From contig JBOEGT010000018.1 of the NCBI GenBank assembly GCA_050633585.1, positions 18,339 through 82,338 of the forward strand: a stretch of 64,000 bases of DNA, given 5' to 3'. Positions within the stretch are counted from its first letter, which is position 1. Each line of letters starts with the position of its first letter. Below are positions 46,362 to 55,339 of this stretch, one piece after another. The position numbers and the translations under genes are program-made. The stretch comes from CALKZN01 sp050633585. Its GTDB lineage: Bacteria > Pseudomonadota > Gammaproteobacteria > Arenicellales > Arenicellaceae. Under the pieces are notes generated by a model. The model had not been told where the DNA came from. It worked only from the letters and a program-made list of their open reading frames with translations, and did no database searches.

Positions 46362-47522
46362 TTAATGTGCTTGATGTGATTCAAAAGCTGAACCCACAAA
46401 CTGCCCTTGTCTATTAATCGCCCAGACTTCGACTTCAACGGAAGTAGGCACAATTGTTTTTGCTTTCAACAACGCTTGTTCACAGACACTGCGTGCTAAA
46501 TCAATGCCTTGTTTTTCACACAGAGTTAATACTTCAATGCTCGTGTTGGCAGATAGAATAGCCAATTGTAATTGTTGGTCAGCTCCTTGCTGCCTTGCTA
46601 ACTCAGCCATATGTACGAAGTCTATTGATGATTCGCGGCTATTCAAATTTAAATGGCCATTGGCTAATTTCGTGATTTTGCCAAATCCCCCACAAATGCT
46701 CAGCTTTTCGACGGGCGCTTTTTTCAAGTGTTTCAACACAGCTCCAGCAAAATCACCCATCTCAATTAAGGCCATATCCGATAATTCATAATGCCCTTTG
46801 ATTGCAGCCTCACTACTATTCCCTGTGCTCGCTGCGATATGATTAACACCATTGGCTTTTGCAACATCAATTCCTTGATAAATCGATGCTACCCACGCCG
46901 CACAAGAAAAAGGCCGAACGACACCTGTTGTCCCAAGAATGGATAAACCGCCAAGGATGCCTAAACGAGGGTTCATGGTTTTCTTGGCAATTTCTTCACC
47001 ATTTTCAACACCAATAGCAACCTCAAAGCCACCATCGTATTGATATTTTTCACTCATTGCTTGCAGGTGTTGAGTGATCATTTGGCGGGGGACTGGGTTA
47101 ATAGCAGGCTCTCCAACCGCTAAAGCCAAACCTTCACGTGTGACGGTACCCACCCCTTTTGCGGCTTTAAATTGAACGGTTATTGCTTGCTTCACTTCGC
47201 TACTTTGGGGCGTCTTCTTTTTGGGTAGCAGCGTTAATTCAACAAATACTGTTGCACCATGTGTCACATCCGGATCATCACCAGCATCTTTGGTCACCTG
47301 AAAACGCGCGGAGTTTTCTCCAAGGGGTTCATAGCCAGTTAACTCAAAGCTCACTCGCTTAGCATGGTTTTTTCCTTTTTTCGGCAATATAATCGTCACC
47401 GAATCTACTTGCTGACCACCCAGCAAGTATTCTGCGCAAGCGACAGAACACGCTGTGGCGCAGGCACCCGTGGTTAGCCCAGTGCGAAGAGGTTTGAGGT
47501 TTTCCTTACTCTCTTCCCACAT
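46362..47522 (-). CDS. cbiD: Cobalt-precorrin-5B C1-methyltransferase CbiD
   Basis: 386 residues. The N-terminus has LRTGLTTGACATACSVACAEYLL, the CbiD family entry motif, followed by EPAINPVPRQMI, GLSILGTTGVVRPFS and IAASTGNSSEAAIKGHY. CbiD methylates C1 after CbiG has released acetaldehyde and is a marker of the oxygen-independent pathway variant. It lies between the NiCoT transporter gene and cobK. No fusion partner and normal length. Confidence 0.95.
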   Translation of the reverse strand: MWEESKENLKPLRTGLTTGACATACSVACAEYLLGGQQVDSVTIILPKKGKNHAKRVSFELTGYEPLGENSARFQVTKDAGDDPDVTHGATVFVELTLLPKKKTPQSSEVKQAITVQFKAAKGVGTVTREGLALAVGEPAINPVPRQMITQHLQAMSEKYQYDGGFEVAIGVENGEEIAKKTMNPRLGILGGLSILGTTGVVRPFSCAAWVASIYQGIDVAKANGVNHIAASTGNSSEAAIKGHYELSDMALIEMGDFAGAVLKHLKKAPVEKLSICGGFGKITKLANGHLNLNSRESSIDFVHMAELARQQGADQQLQLAILSANTSIEVLTLCEKQGIDLARSVCEQALLKAKTIVPTSVEVEVWAINRQGQFVGSAFESHQAH

Positions 47523-47567
47523 GCCGGGTACTTTTTATTCGTAATATTCGTACAGAAGTGTTTCCCA

Positions 47568-48287
47568 TCACATACTCGCTTGAAACATCCAAAATGCTCC
47601 CAACCCTATCGATGCTCCTGCTAAAGCATAGCGACTCCATCGAAAAAGTGTGTGGAATTTAGCCTGCATAAACTGCTGGCAATAAGCGAAACTAAAACCA
47701 AACACAGCCATAGAAAGCATCATGCCGATTGAAAATAGCAACAAATAAATCACCGCTAACAAAATATGGCCTTGATTCATGGCGGGAATCAAAGCAAGCA
47801 CTGGCGCGCTTCCAGCAAGGCCATGCAGCATACCAATCATGAGCGGTTTATGTTTTTCTTGCAAGGAATGGTTTACGTTGCTTGACGCGTTTGCTCTGTG
47901 TTGTCCATGCTCATGCTCGTCTACATGGCCATCGGCATGCCAATGAATGTGCTGAATCTCTCCATGCGAGTGCACCTTTAATGAAGCATTACGAAATTGC
48001 AAAAAACACCCAACACCCAAACACACTAACAAGACACCCACGCTAAACTCCGCAAGCCACTGCAACGATTCAGGAATAACGACGCCTAAGCCAAATAACA
48101 AAGCACCACAAAACAGCAGTACACCACCATGCCCTATTGCCCAGTAGGCACTGCAATAAGCAACACGCCGTAACCTCGATGTTTGGTTATTCAAGGCAAG
48201 CAACGCCATCACATGATCTGCGTCTAAGGCATGCATGATGCCTAGGCCAAAACCTAAAAAAAGAATGGGTAAAAGATCAGGCGACAT
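47568..48287 (-). CDS. NiCoT/HupE-type cobalt (nickel) transporter with His-rich loop
   Basis: 239 residues with six to seven membrane segments. GIMHALDADHV holds the HX4DH metal signature of nickel/cobalt permeases (His19, Asp24, His25). A long hydrophilic loop in the middle carries about eleven histidines (HSHGEIQHIHWHADGHVDEH). GMLHGLAGSAPVLAL forms the second His motif. Placed inside the B12 operon and overlapping cobB by 11 bp, it should import cobalt. Nickel transport (UreH-like) is possible but less fitting. It is a second cobalt system beside the CbiM-like protein at 52508. Confidence 0.88.
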   Translation of the reverse strand: MSPDLLPILFLGFGLGIMHALDADHVMALLALNNQTSRLRRVAYCSAYWAIGHGGVLLFCGALLFGLGVVIPESLQWLAEFSVGVLLVCLGVGCFLQFRNASLKVHSHGEIQHIHWHADGHVDEHEHGQHRANASSNVNHSLQEKHKPLMIGMLHGLAGSAPVLALIPAMNQGHILLAVIYLLLFSIGMMLSMAVFGFSFAYCQQFMQAKFHTLFRWSRYALAGASIGLGAFWMFQASM

Positions 48288-49623
48288 GTGAATTCGAATG
48301 TGAATGAGAACACGTCAGCATTTGAGCTAACGCTTCTGGGTTGGATGGGAAGAATAAGTGTAAATAACTTGCGGTTAAACCGTTGACTCGATATATCGCT
48401 TCACCCGGAGCCGGATGGCGTTGGCGTTTGCCATAGCTAAACGCCTCTGGCGTGCCGTGGCTACGTGACCGATGATGTGCATGCGCTCGAAATTCGCCTT
48501 CAGGGAGTAAGGCCGACTGCATCCCTTGACAACCGCGCTTGCCACGCATTGCGCCATAACCTTCCATCAATGCCAGCATTGGATATTCAGCGTCATCAAG
48601 ATCAGTTAAGGTTTGTAAACAATACAAAAAGCCACCACATTCGGCCAGTATAGGTTTATCTGATTCAAAAAATGCTTTGATTTGACGTATTAATGACAGA
48701 TTTTCCGACAGTTTTTGTGCATGCAATTCTGGATAACCGCCAGGCAGCCATAACGCATCAACATCCGGCAACTCCTTATCGTGCAATGGAGAAAAGAAAA
48801 TCACCTCAGCACCCATGTCTTTTAGCAAATTTACATTCGATGAATAAATAAAACTAAAAGCAGCGTCTTTCGCAATACCGACACGAGTACCGTTTAATAA
48901 CGGTTTAATGGGCGGTGTGTCTTCTACCGCCGTGAATATAACCTTTTCCAATGGGTCGATGATATTTGCCATGCCCGCTTCTTCCAACCAATCCGCACCG
49001 GCTTCAAATCGTTGCTCTAATTCAGCGGCCACTTCACTCGCTTGCACGAGCCCTAAATGACGCTCCGGCAAGGCAATTTCTTCAGAGCGTTTTAACGTAC
49101 CGAGCAAGGGCAACGAATCAGGCAACGCTTCTTCGATCAGTTGTCGATGTCGGTCAGAACCACAGTTATTCGCGATCATGCCGGCAACGGTAAAGTCACT
49201 TCTGAAGTTAGCTAAACCCACAGCAACCGCAGCGGCCGTTTGGGCCATCCCTTTCACATCCATTAAAATGGCCAAAGGAATATTAAACCTTGCCGCTAAA
49301 TCAGCACTAGATGGCTCTCCATCAAACATGCCCATAGCGCCTTCAATAAGAATGATGTCAGCAACACTTGCGGCATCAAATAATTTCTGTTGGCACCATT
49401 CCTCTCCAGCCATCCACATATCCAATTGCACAACGGGCTGCCCTGAAGCTTGTTCTAAAATTTGTGGGTCTAGGTAGTCAGGGCCGGTTTTAAACACGCG
49501 CACCACCTTACCTTGTCGGGTCAGAAGCCGCGCCAGTGCCGCTGTAAAAGTTGTTTTGCCCTGACCAGATGCTGGGGCTGAAATAAACAGCGCAGGACAG
49601 GCAATTGAACGAATATCACTCAT
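48277..49623 (-). CDS. cobB: Cobyrinate / hydrogenobyrinate a,c-diamide synthase
   Basis: 448 residues. The N-terminal dethiobiotin-synthetase-like domain has ISAPASGQGKTTFTAALARL with the P-loop, then FKTGPDYLDPQILEQASGQP and GAMGMFDGEPS. The C-terminal glutaminase domain shows ALWLPGGYPELHAQKLSEN and ILAECGGFLYCLQ with the nucleophile Cys. It uses ATP and glutamine to amidate the a and c side chains; CobN needs the hydrogenobyrinate diamide. Its ATG overlaps the cobO stop (TAATG), and its end overlaps the transporter gene. CobB and CbiA differ only in substrate, which sequence does not settle. Confidence 0.95.
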   Translation of the reverse strand: MSDIRSIACPALFISAPASGQGKTTFTAALARLLTRQGKVVRVFKTGPDYLDPQILEQASGQPVVQLDMWMAGEEWCQQKLFDAASVADIILIEGAMGMFDGEPSSADLAARFNIPLAILMDVKGMAQTAAAVAVGLANFRSDFTVAGMIANNCGSDRHRQLIEEALPDSLPLLGTLKRSEEIALPERHLGLVQASEVAAELEQRFEAGADWLEEAGMANIIDPLEKVIFTAVEDTPPIKPLLNGTRVGIAKDAAFSFIYSSNVNLLKDMGAEVIFFSPLHDKELPDVDALWLPGGYPELHAQKLSENLSLIRQIKAFFESDKPILAECGGFLYCLQTLTDLDDAEYPMLALMEGYGAMRGKRGCQGMQSALLPEGEFRAHAHHRSRSHGTPEAFSYGKRQRHPAPGEAIYRVNGLTASYLHLFFPSNPEALAQMLTCSHSHSNSHVA

Positions 49624-50216
49624 TAATATTCGATGCCTTTTTGCGCTTTCACACCTTGGCGAAAAGCGTGTTTCGCATCGTCTATGATAGAAATGGTGTC
49701 GGCTATTTCCATGATAGGCCTAGCAATCGTTCGGCCAGTGATCATGACGTTTTGCATTTTTGGGCGATTTTGAAGCGCTTGAATGACTGGCGCTGTATCA
49801 AGGTATTTGTACTTGAACATATACCCCATTTCATCAAATACCAACATGTCATAGCTCTCATCTTGCAACAATTTTTCGGCAATAGCCCATGCTTTTTCGG
49901 CCGCAGCAATATCTTGTTCTTTATCTTGAGTTTCCCAAGTAAAACCGTGGCCCATGACGTGCCAGTCAATCTGAGGATGATCTTTGAAAAATTTATATTC
50001 TCCCGTTTCCATGCGCCCTTTAATAAACTGGATGACGGCACATTTTTTACCATGCCCAACTGACCTCGCCATGGTGCCAAACGCCGAACTGCTTTTTCCT
50101 TTACCGTTTCCTCGGAGTAAGATTAACACCCCTCGCTCTTCGGTCGCTTTGGCAATTTTTTCATCGATGACCGCCTTTTTCTTAGCCATTCGCGCTTGGT
50201 ATTTCGTATCAGTCAT
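49623..50216 (-). CDS. cobO: Cob(I)yrinic acid a,c-diamide adenosyltransferase (CobO/BtuR)
   Basis: 197 residues from the ATG at 50216, preceded by TTGGAA; a TTG at 50228 is less likely. The P-loop GNGKGKS is at residues 36-42, then SSSAFGTMARSVGHGKKCAV, VIQFIKGRMETGEY and LVFDEMGYM. The N-terminal 30 residues are rich in Lys, as usual. It transfers adenosyl from ATP to the cobalt(I) corrin. The TAA stop overlaps the cobB ATG. It follows the ChlI/ChlD gene by 62 bp. Confidence 0.95.
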   Translation of the reverse strand: MTDTKYQARMAKKKAVIDEKIAKATEERGVLILLRGNGKGKSSSAFGTMARSVGHGKKCAVIQFIKGRMETGEYKFFKDHPQIDWHVMGHGFTWETQDKEQDIAAAEKAWAIAEKLLQDESYDMLVFDEMGYMFKYKYLDTAPVIQALQNRPKMQNVMITGRTIARPIMEIADTISIIDDAKHAFRQGVKAQKGIEY

Positions 50217-50278
50217 ATATTTTTCCAAGTATGTTTCTGTTATTGAACATGTTAATTCGTTGAATGTTTCCTTCAGTT

Positions 50279-52051
50279 CTAGGTAAACAACGGCATATAT
50301 AGCGCATTCAAATCACGCGCAATATGTTGCCCTTTGCCACGCTTCACCGCTGACTTTTCAATATCAATCAATACGACCTCACTACCGAGATCAACATGGG
50401 AAAACGATTGGCGAGTTTTACCATCAGTGATGATATACGTTTTAATACGCATATTGGGTGTTTGTCTATATTGCTGTTGTTGAAACTTTTCAGCATGTTC
50501 TAATGCCTCTCGAAAAGGCGTGCCGCCAGCGGCTGGCACATTGCTAAGAAACTCTTTTAGGGCTTTCGGCGCTCGCTGGCGTGGCAATAATGTATCAATT
50601 GACTGGTTGCCAAAACCGATAATAGATAATTGCTCTCTCGACACATATGCCTGTTCAGCAATGTTGAGAATCACCGCTTTTGCGTGTGAAAACAAATCAT
50701 TTTTGAGTGTAGACGCTGAAGTATCGATCAAGATCAAATGCAGGATCGTTTGCGACTTTTTAGTTTGATAAAACCTTAGCTGCCGTAAAGGCCATTGCCC
50801 TGCGCTTGCTACTAAACTTGATAACCAATTCACTTTATTAGATTCATTCTGGCCTTTGTTGGCTATCTGACTTGATGAGTGAGACATTGCCTGACTGACA
50901 GAATTTGGTTGCTTGATAGCAGCCTTAATCGGCGAACCCGCTGAAGAGCGATTTAAGGCATGCTTCTTTGCCATGCCTTCTTGTTGAGTGTTGCCAATAT
51001 CTGGCAATTCAACATTCTTTAAATCCGCCATTTGATGTTTCTGCGGAGGCATTTCTCCCCAATCACCCTCGGGTTGATTAGGCACATTATCGCCCTCTCC
51101 AGCAACTGAGCTCTGGGGCCGTGAAAATGGTTTTTGCTCTAAACTTGAATCAGGTGATCTAGGAGGCTCTGGAGAACGAGGTTTGTTTTTACGGCGATGA
51201 CTCAATACAAGCTCTTCAACGGCTTCAATATCTTCTTCTGTCACAACCAAACGCTGATGCAAAGCTGCATGTGCAATCGCAGCGCGGTACCAAACAATAT
51301 CAGCGCGTAAACCATCTACTTGTGCATCATGGCATTTTTGGGCGATTAACTCCTGTAACTCGAACCCACATTTAACGTTTGGCAATAGAGCACGAGTAGC
51401 TAGAATATCGTTTTTCAAAGCATCTTGTTGTTGTTGATAGCCTTGTAAAAATAACTGGCAATCTGCATCAAAGTCTTCACGTCGTTGTACAATTTCAATA
51501 CGTTCGGCAATGCCATATTCATGCCCTAACTCGACAGATAGACCAAAACGATCTTGTAGTTGTGGTCGCAACTCTCCTTCATCAGGATTCATTGTTCCCA
51601 ACAAGACAAACTGCGCATCATGGCTATGGCTAATACCATCACGTTCTACCACGTTGACACCACTAGCCGCGACATCTAGTAATAAGTCCACAATATGATC
51701 TTGTAGCAAGTTTACTTCATCGACATAGAGAATCCCTTGGTTCGCTTTAGCAAGCAAACCTTCTTGGAATGCGACTTTTTTTTCATTTAAGACTTGCTGG
51801 AGGTTTAAGGTGCCTACAACCATTTCTTCCGTCACACTTAACGGCAAGCTAACAAAATTAGCCGTTTTAGTGTCAACGTCAGGCATCACATCGGCCAAGC
51901 CTTTCGCGAGGGTGGATTTAGCCGAACCTCGTGGCCCACTTACCAGAACTCCACCAATCACTGGATTGACAGCCACTAAGGTCAGCGCCAACTTAAATGA
52001 CTTTTGACCTGTGACAGCTGTGAATGGAAAGTTTGGCTTTTGGTTTTGCAT
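50279..52051 (-). CDS. Fused ChlI-ChlD type AAA+/VWA subunit, putative cobaltochelatase motor
   Basis: 590 residues from the ATG at 52051; a TTG at 52060 is an alternative. The AAA+ part (residues 1 to about 280) has Walker A GPRGSAKST (39-47), Walker B LYVDEVNLL and a sensor LLGTMNPDEGELRPQLQDRFGL (in pieces). A proline- and charge-rich linker follows (about 285-400). The C-terminal VWA domain has the MIDAS motif DTSAS in HLILIDTSASTLKND. Such fusions replace CobS/CobT in many bacteria as ATPase partner of CobN. It is first in the minus-strand cobalamin operon, consistent with chelation of cobalt for B12 rather than magnesium. Confidence 0.92.
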   Translation of the reverse strand: MQNQKPNFPFTAVTGQKSFKLALTLVAVNPVIGGVLVSGPRGSAKSTLAKGLADVMPDVDTKTANFVSLPLSVTEEMVVGTLNLQQVLNEKKVAFQEGLLAKANQGILYVDEVNLLQDHIVDLLLDVAASGVNVVERDGISHSHDAQFVLLGTMNPDEGELRPQLQDRFGLSVELGHEYGIAERIEIVQRREDFDADCQLFLQGYQQQQDALKNDILATRALLPNVKCGFELQELIAQKCHDAQVDGLRADIVWYRAAIAHAALHQRLVVTEEDIEAVEELVLSHRRKNKPRSPEPPRSPDSSLEQKPFSRPQSSVAGEGDNVPNQPEGDWGEMPPQKHQMADLKNVELPDIGNTQQEGMAKKHALNRSSAGSPIKAAIKQPNSVSQAMSHSSSQIANKGQNESNKVNWLSSLVASAGQWPLRQLRFYQTKKSQTILHLILIDTSASTLKNDLFSHAKAVILNIAEQAYVSREQLSIIGFGNQSIDTLLPRQRAPKALKEFLSNVPAAGGTPFREALEHAEKFQQQQYRQTPNMRIKTYIITDGKTRQSFSHVDLGSEVVLIDIEKSAVKRGKGQHIARDLNALYMPLFT

Positions 52052-52103
52052 GGCGCTCAACAGTGTCGGATATTTGAATGGCGATTACATCGGGTTTCGT
52101 TTG

Positions 52104-52121
52104 GCGTTAAATATTTAACGC
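52104..52121. promoter_or_regulatory. 18-bp perfect palindrome upstream of the cobalamin operon
   Basis: GCGTTAAATATTTAACGC lies 53 bp before the ATG at 52051. It could be an operator for an unknown repressor. The rest of the 52052-52336 region is AT-rich; no cobalamin riboswitch is seen on the minus strand. Confidence 0.4.
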
Positions 52122-52336
52122 TATCTACCAGCATCAAGCTTTCTATAGGCTTGCAAATGCCGTGAATGAGTAGGCGATTATAAGAGATAAGCCATCAAAA
52201 AAGAACTTTTTCACTGATGCGTAGATAATAGTAGCCTTATGTTTAGACATCGCATTACAAGGCTTAGACAGATTTCAATACACATTCTTCCTCAACAGGA
52301 TCATTTAAACATCTTATGCTATAGTCCAGTTTCGTA

Positions 52337-52452
52337 TTACAGGTGCCTACATTTGTAGGTGAAACGGGAAAATAGTGTAATTCTATTACTGCCCTAGCAA
52401 CAGTGAACATTTATCTCAACAGGGACAAATAAGTCTGGAGACCGGCCTGTAA
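52337..52452 (+). ncRNA. Cobalamin (B12) riboswitch
   Basis: TTACAGG (52337-52343) and CCTGTAA (52446-52452) pair perfectly as the closing stem. The B12 box AGTCTGGAGACCGGCC (52432-52447) and an upstream GCCTAC...GTAGG hairpin are in the usual positions. A short AATCATAC/GTGTGATT hairpin follows before the AGGAG ribosome site at 52496, suggesting control of translation start. The CbiM-like gene starts at 52508. Confidence 0.92.
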
Positions 52453-52507
52453 ATTTTCCATTTCCAACCTCAATCATACTTAGGGTGTGATTCACAGGAG
52501 ATATTTT

Positions 52508-53185
52508 ATGCATATTGAAGTCGGCGTTGTGAATAGCGCCAAAATGGTATTAAGCTACGGTACCGCACTGGGTGCGTTTGCTTATTTAGGTAAAGAGATG
52601 CTCGTTGCTGCAAAAGAAAAAGGCATCTTGTCGCTCATCTTTAGAAGTATTCTTGCTAGCCTCGCTGTTTTAATGTTTTTCGAAGTATTCCCACGGCAAC
52701 CTGTCGGAATATCTGAAGTACACCTCATTCTGGGTTCGACCATATTTTTAATCTTTGGCTTAGTGCCAGCTGGCATTGGTTTGGTCGTAGGCCTGCTATT
52801 ACAAGGGCTATTGTTCGCGCCTTTTGATTTGCCAAATTACACCGTTAATATCACCACACTGTTGGTTCCATTATTCTTTATGGCCGCGTCTGCAAAGAAA
52901 ATTATTCCTAGCAACACCGCCTATAAAGATATTCGTTACTCACAAGCCTTGAAACTATCTTTTATGTATCAAGGTGGCATCGTGGCTTGGGTCATGTTCT
53001 GGGCGTTATATGGACAAGGCTTCACCAGCACAAACTTAGTTGCCATTAGCTCTTTTGCTGCGGCTTATATGACAGTCGTCATCCTTGAGCCGATTGTTGA
53101 TATTGCTGTTCTAGCAGGCGCAAAAGCGTTACATAACTTGAAAGACTCCAGCTTTGTGACACCACGGCTTTACCATAAAGCCTAA
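52508..53185 (+). CDS. Orphan CbiM-like cobalt transporter (ECF S component type)
   Basis: 225 residues from the ATG at 52508, with AGGAG seven bases upstream; an upstream ATG at 52487 overlaps that site. The protein starts MHIEVG, matching the N-terminal Met-His motif by which CbiM and NikM bind the metal (MHI..G). Six to seven hydrophobic helices follow, with the conserved LILGSTIFLIFGLVPAGIG region. The usual partners CbiN, CbiQ and CbiO are not next to it. B12-riboswitch control supports cobalt uptake. It may act alone or use an ATPase module encoded elsewhere. Confidence 0.83.
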   Translation: MHIEVGVVNSAKMVLSYGTALGAFAYLGKEMLVAAKEKGILSLIFRSILASLAVLMFFEVFPRQPVGISEVHLILGSTIFLIFGLVPAGIGLVVGLLLQGLLFAPFDLPNYTVNITTLLVPLFFMAASAKKIIPSNTAYKDIRYSQALKLSFMYQGGIVAWVMFWALYGQGFTSTNLVAISSFAAAYMTVVILEPIVDIAVLAGAKALHNLKDSSFVTPRLYHKA

Positions 53186-53212
53186 AGCACTTTTTAAGTA
53201 CTAAAAAGCACT

Positions 53213-53242
53213 AAAAGTCAGGCTTACATGCCTGACTTTTTT
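53213..53242 (+). terminator. Rho-independent terminator after the CbiM-like gene
   Basis: AAAAGTCAGGC pairs with GCCTGACTTTT around TTACAT and ends in a T-run. It lies 28 bp after the stop. Confidence 0.92.
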
Positions 53243-53298
53243 ATGCGACACCATTCATACTTTGTATATAAAAATACAGTACAAACACGATCACGCAT

Positions 53299-53646
53299 TT
53301 ACTCAACAGTCGCTGCTGTAATAATTATTTCCACTTTTAAAGCATCTCGGGCAAGCTTTGCTTCACCACATGCACGTGCAGGAGCGTGGCCCTCAGGCAC
53401 CCATTCATCCCACACTGCATTCATTTCAGAAAAATCTTTCATATCAGCAAGCCAAACGATCGCTTGCAGTATTTTTGAAGGAGAAGACCCCGCTTCTGCT
53501 AACAACGCCTCAACACGCTGAAGGCACTCTCGTGTTTGATCAGCAACGCTATCACCTGCTACTCCGACCTGACCACACAAATAAACAACACCGTTGTGCT
53601 TAACGATCTTACTCATTCGAGCAGATGTTTGCTTTCGTTCTATCAT
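53299..53646 (-). CDS. RidA/YjgF/YER057c family imine/enamine deaminase
   Basis: 115 residues from the ATG at 53646, with AGGAG nine bases upstream; the TTG at 53652 lies too close to this site. The sequence shows VYLCGQVGVAG, QTRECLQRVEALLAEAGSS and WVPEGHAPARACGEAKLARDALKVEI, where the Arg of PARACGEAKLA is the catalytic residue of RidA proteins. They hydrolyse 2-imino acids to keto acids and ammonia. As last gene of an amino acid or amine dehydrogenase operon it would act on the imine product. Seven bp separate it from the oxidoreductase gene. Confidence 0.92.
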   Translation of the reverse strand: MIERKQTSARMSKIVKHNGVVYLCGQVGVAGDSVADQTRECLQRVEALLAEAGSSPSKILQAIVWLADMKDFSEMNAVWDEWVPEGHAPARACGEAKLARDALKVEIIITAATVE

Positions 53647-53661
53647 ATTCAATGACTCCTA

Positions 53662-55044
53662 TTATTCTTGAACCCCAAGGTCTGCCAACTCTTTTAAAGT
53701 GACCGCTTTTAATGGCGCTCGAATCCGATAACTACCAATAGCATCTTGCGAAGTGCCTATCTCTTTTGCCAAAATTTCAGTGACTGCCAACCCACAAAAA
53801 CGACCTTGGCAGGGCCCCATGCCTGAACGCCCAAATGATTTGGTTTGATTGGGTCCTTTACAGCCCAATGAAGCGTAATGACGTATTTCACCCGCGGTTA
53901 CCTCTTCACAACGACAAATTATCGTATCATTTGCTGGCAACAATACGGATTGAGGTGGTGGGTACAAGGCATCCAAAAAAGGCCGTATTGATAATTCTAC
54001 CCTTAATTGTTTATTGAGTTTAAGAGCGGACTTATCTCGAACATCTTTCCGTATTTTTTTGATTGAAAATGCCGCATTTAATGCACATATTTTCCCTGAT
54101 AATTCAGCCGCTTTCGCCCCTCCAATGCCTGAACCGTCTCCCGCAATAGAGAATAAAGGGTGTGATGATTGACCGAACTCATCGATAACGGGATGAAAGC
54201 AATGTTGCAAGGAATGATATTTATGCTCAAGATTCAATGAACGACTTATCTGGGTATTCGGAACGACCCCTTGATGTAAAAACACATGGGAAGCCTGAAT
54301 TTGATACGCTTTGCTACCCACCTTAAAATGAACCGCCTCAGCTTTGCCCTTACCGTTGATGGAAATATTAGTCGCCCCTTTAAAACGCTGAACACCTGCC
54401 AACTTTAACGTCATCAACATGCGCACACCTTTGAAGAGTGGCTTACAATTTCTAAGAGCTTTCCCAAAGTAAGGCAAAGCCTTCATGAAGTCTCGATAGG
54501 ATTGTGTCTCAATGAGCGCTTTTGGTGGCATCCCAGCTGCAACCATTTGTACAGCCACGAGATAAAGCAATGGACCCGATCCTATGATGACCGCATCTCG
54601 TGCCGCAATGGAACTGGTTTTCATCATGATTTGAGCAGCGCCAGCCGTGAGAACACCTGGCAAAGTCCAACCCGGCAGAGGTACTGGTCGCTCCATGGCA
54701 CCATTTGCCAAAATGACATGCTTGCCACGAATCTGTTCGGCATGACCGGACTGGCTGAAGGCAACACTTCCATCTTTACCAACCTTCCACACAGTTACAC
54801 CTTTGCGATGAACTGCGCTGGACTGCTTGAGAGCCTCAACCAGTGTTTTACCAAACAGATAATCAGCCCCTAATATCTTTTGTTGATGTTGTTTGGCATT
54901 CTCTACGTTTCGATAAATTTGCCCACCTGCGCTTAATTGTTCATCTAATACGCAAACGGACAAACCATGTGTATCTGCTTCAACAGCCGCAGACATTCCT
55001 GCTGGCCCTGCGCCAACAACGATAACGTCATAGTTATGTTTCAA
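53662..55044 (-). CDS. Flavin dehydrogenase alpha subunit with BFD-like Fe-S domain (HcnB/OoxA type)
   Basis: 460 residues from a TTG at 55044 that has AAGGAG six bases upstream. FAD motif VVGAGPAGMSAAVEADTHG is at the start and a second dinucleotide region follows (VIIGSGPLLYLVAVQMV). Near the C-terminus IICRCEEVTAGEI and GPCQGRFCGL place four cysteines for a [2Fe-2S] cluster, as in BFD domains. Such proteins form three-subunit enzymes with a small [2Fe-2S] protein and a DadA-like flavoprotein (opine oxidase, D-hydroxyproline dehydrogenase, HcnABC). Its start overlaps the small Fe-S gene by 11 bp. Confidence 0.9.
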   Translation of the reverse strand: MKHNYDVIVVGAGPAGMSAAVEADTHGLSVCVLDEQLSAGGQIYRNVENAKQHQQKILGADYLFGKTLVEALKQSSAVHRKGVTVWKVGKDGSVAFSQSGHAEQIRGKHVILANGAMERPVPLPGWTLPGVLTAGAAQIMMKTSSIAARDAVIIGSGPLLYLVAVQMVAAGMPPKALIETQSYRDFMKALPYFGKALRNCKPLFKGVRMLMTLKLAGVQRFKGATNISINGKGKAEAVHFKVGSKAYQIQASHVFLHQGVVPNTQISRSLNLEHKYHSLQHCFHPVIDEFGQSSHPLFSIAGDGSGIGGAKAAELSGKICALNAAFSIKKIRKDVRDKSALKLNKQLRVELSIRPFLDALYPPPQSVLLPANDTIICRCEEVTAGEIRHYASLGCKGPNQTKSFGRSGMGPCQGRFCGLAVTEILAKEIGTSQDAIGSYRIRAPLKAVTLKELADLGVQE

Positions 55045-55339
55045 TGTTATCTCCTTTCCCCATCACTGGCACGCGGGTCACAACCATACCTTCTTCAACA
55101 AGCGTTAAACATGCTTGCACTGTCACACCATCCACTTTTATCAAACAATCATAACAAGCACCCATCATGCAAAAAGGTCCTCTGGGTGACTGACTAACCG
55201 GTGTTAAGCGAAAACTCAGAAAACCGGCTTTTAGAAGCGCACTTGCAACAGTCATGCCAGATTCAGCAGACAACTGATTATTATCAAAAGTAAAGGAAAT
55301 ACTTTCGCTTGCTTCAGCACTTTCAATAGACTCAAACAT
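55034..55339 (-). CDS. Small [2Fe-2S] subunit of flavin dehydrogenase (HcnA/OoxC-like)
   Basis: 101 residues from the ATG at 55339 with AGGAG seven bases upstream; a GTG at 55354 is possible. The region PFCMMGACYDCLIKVDG then VQACLTLVEEG carries four cysteines with spacing fitting a plant-type [2Fe-2S] cluster. This is the gamma subunit that carries electrons in the three-subunit dehydrogenases. The start lies just upstream of the beta gene's stop (8-bp overlap) and the stop overlaps the next gene. Confidence 0.9.
   Translation of the reverse strand: MFESIESAEASESISFTFDNNQLSAESGMTVASALLKAGFLSFRLTPVSQSPRGPFCMMGACYDCLIKVDGVTVQACLTLVEEGMVVTRVPVMGKGDNIET

Noticed and set aside
49605..50063. Open frame of 152 codons on the plus strand
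   Set aside because: Opposite cobO and the start of cobB, whose motifs and overlaps are clear. No ribosome site or domain.
52052..52336. Second cobalamin riboswitch on the minus strand for the cobalamin operon
   Set aside because: No B12 box or matching closing stem was found on that strand.
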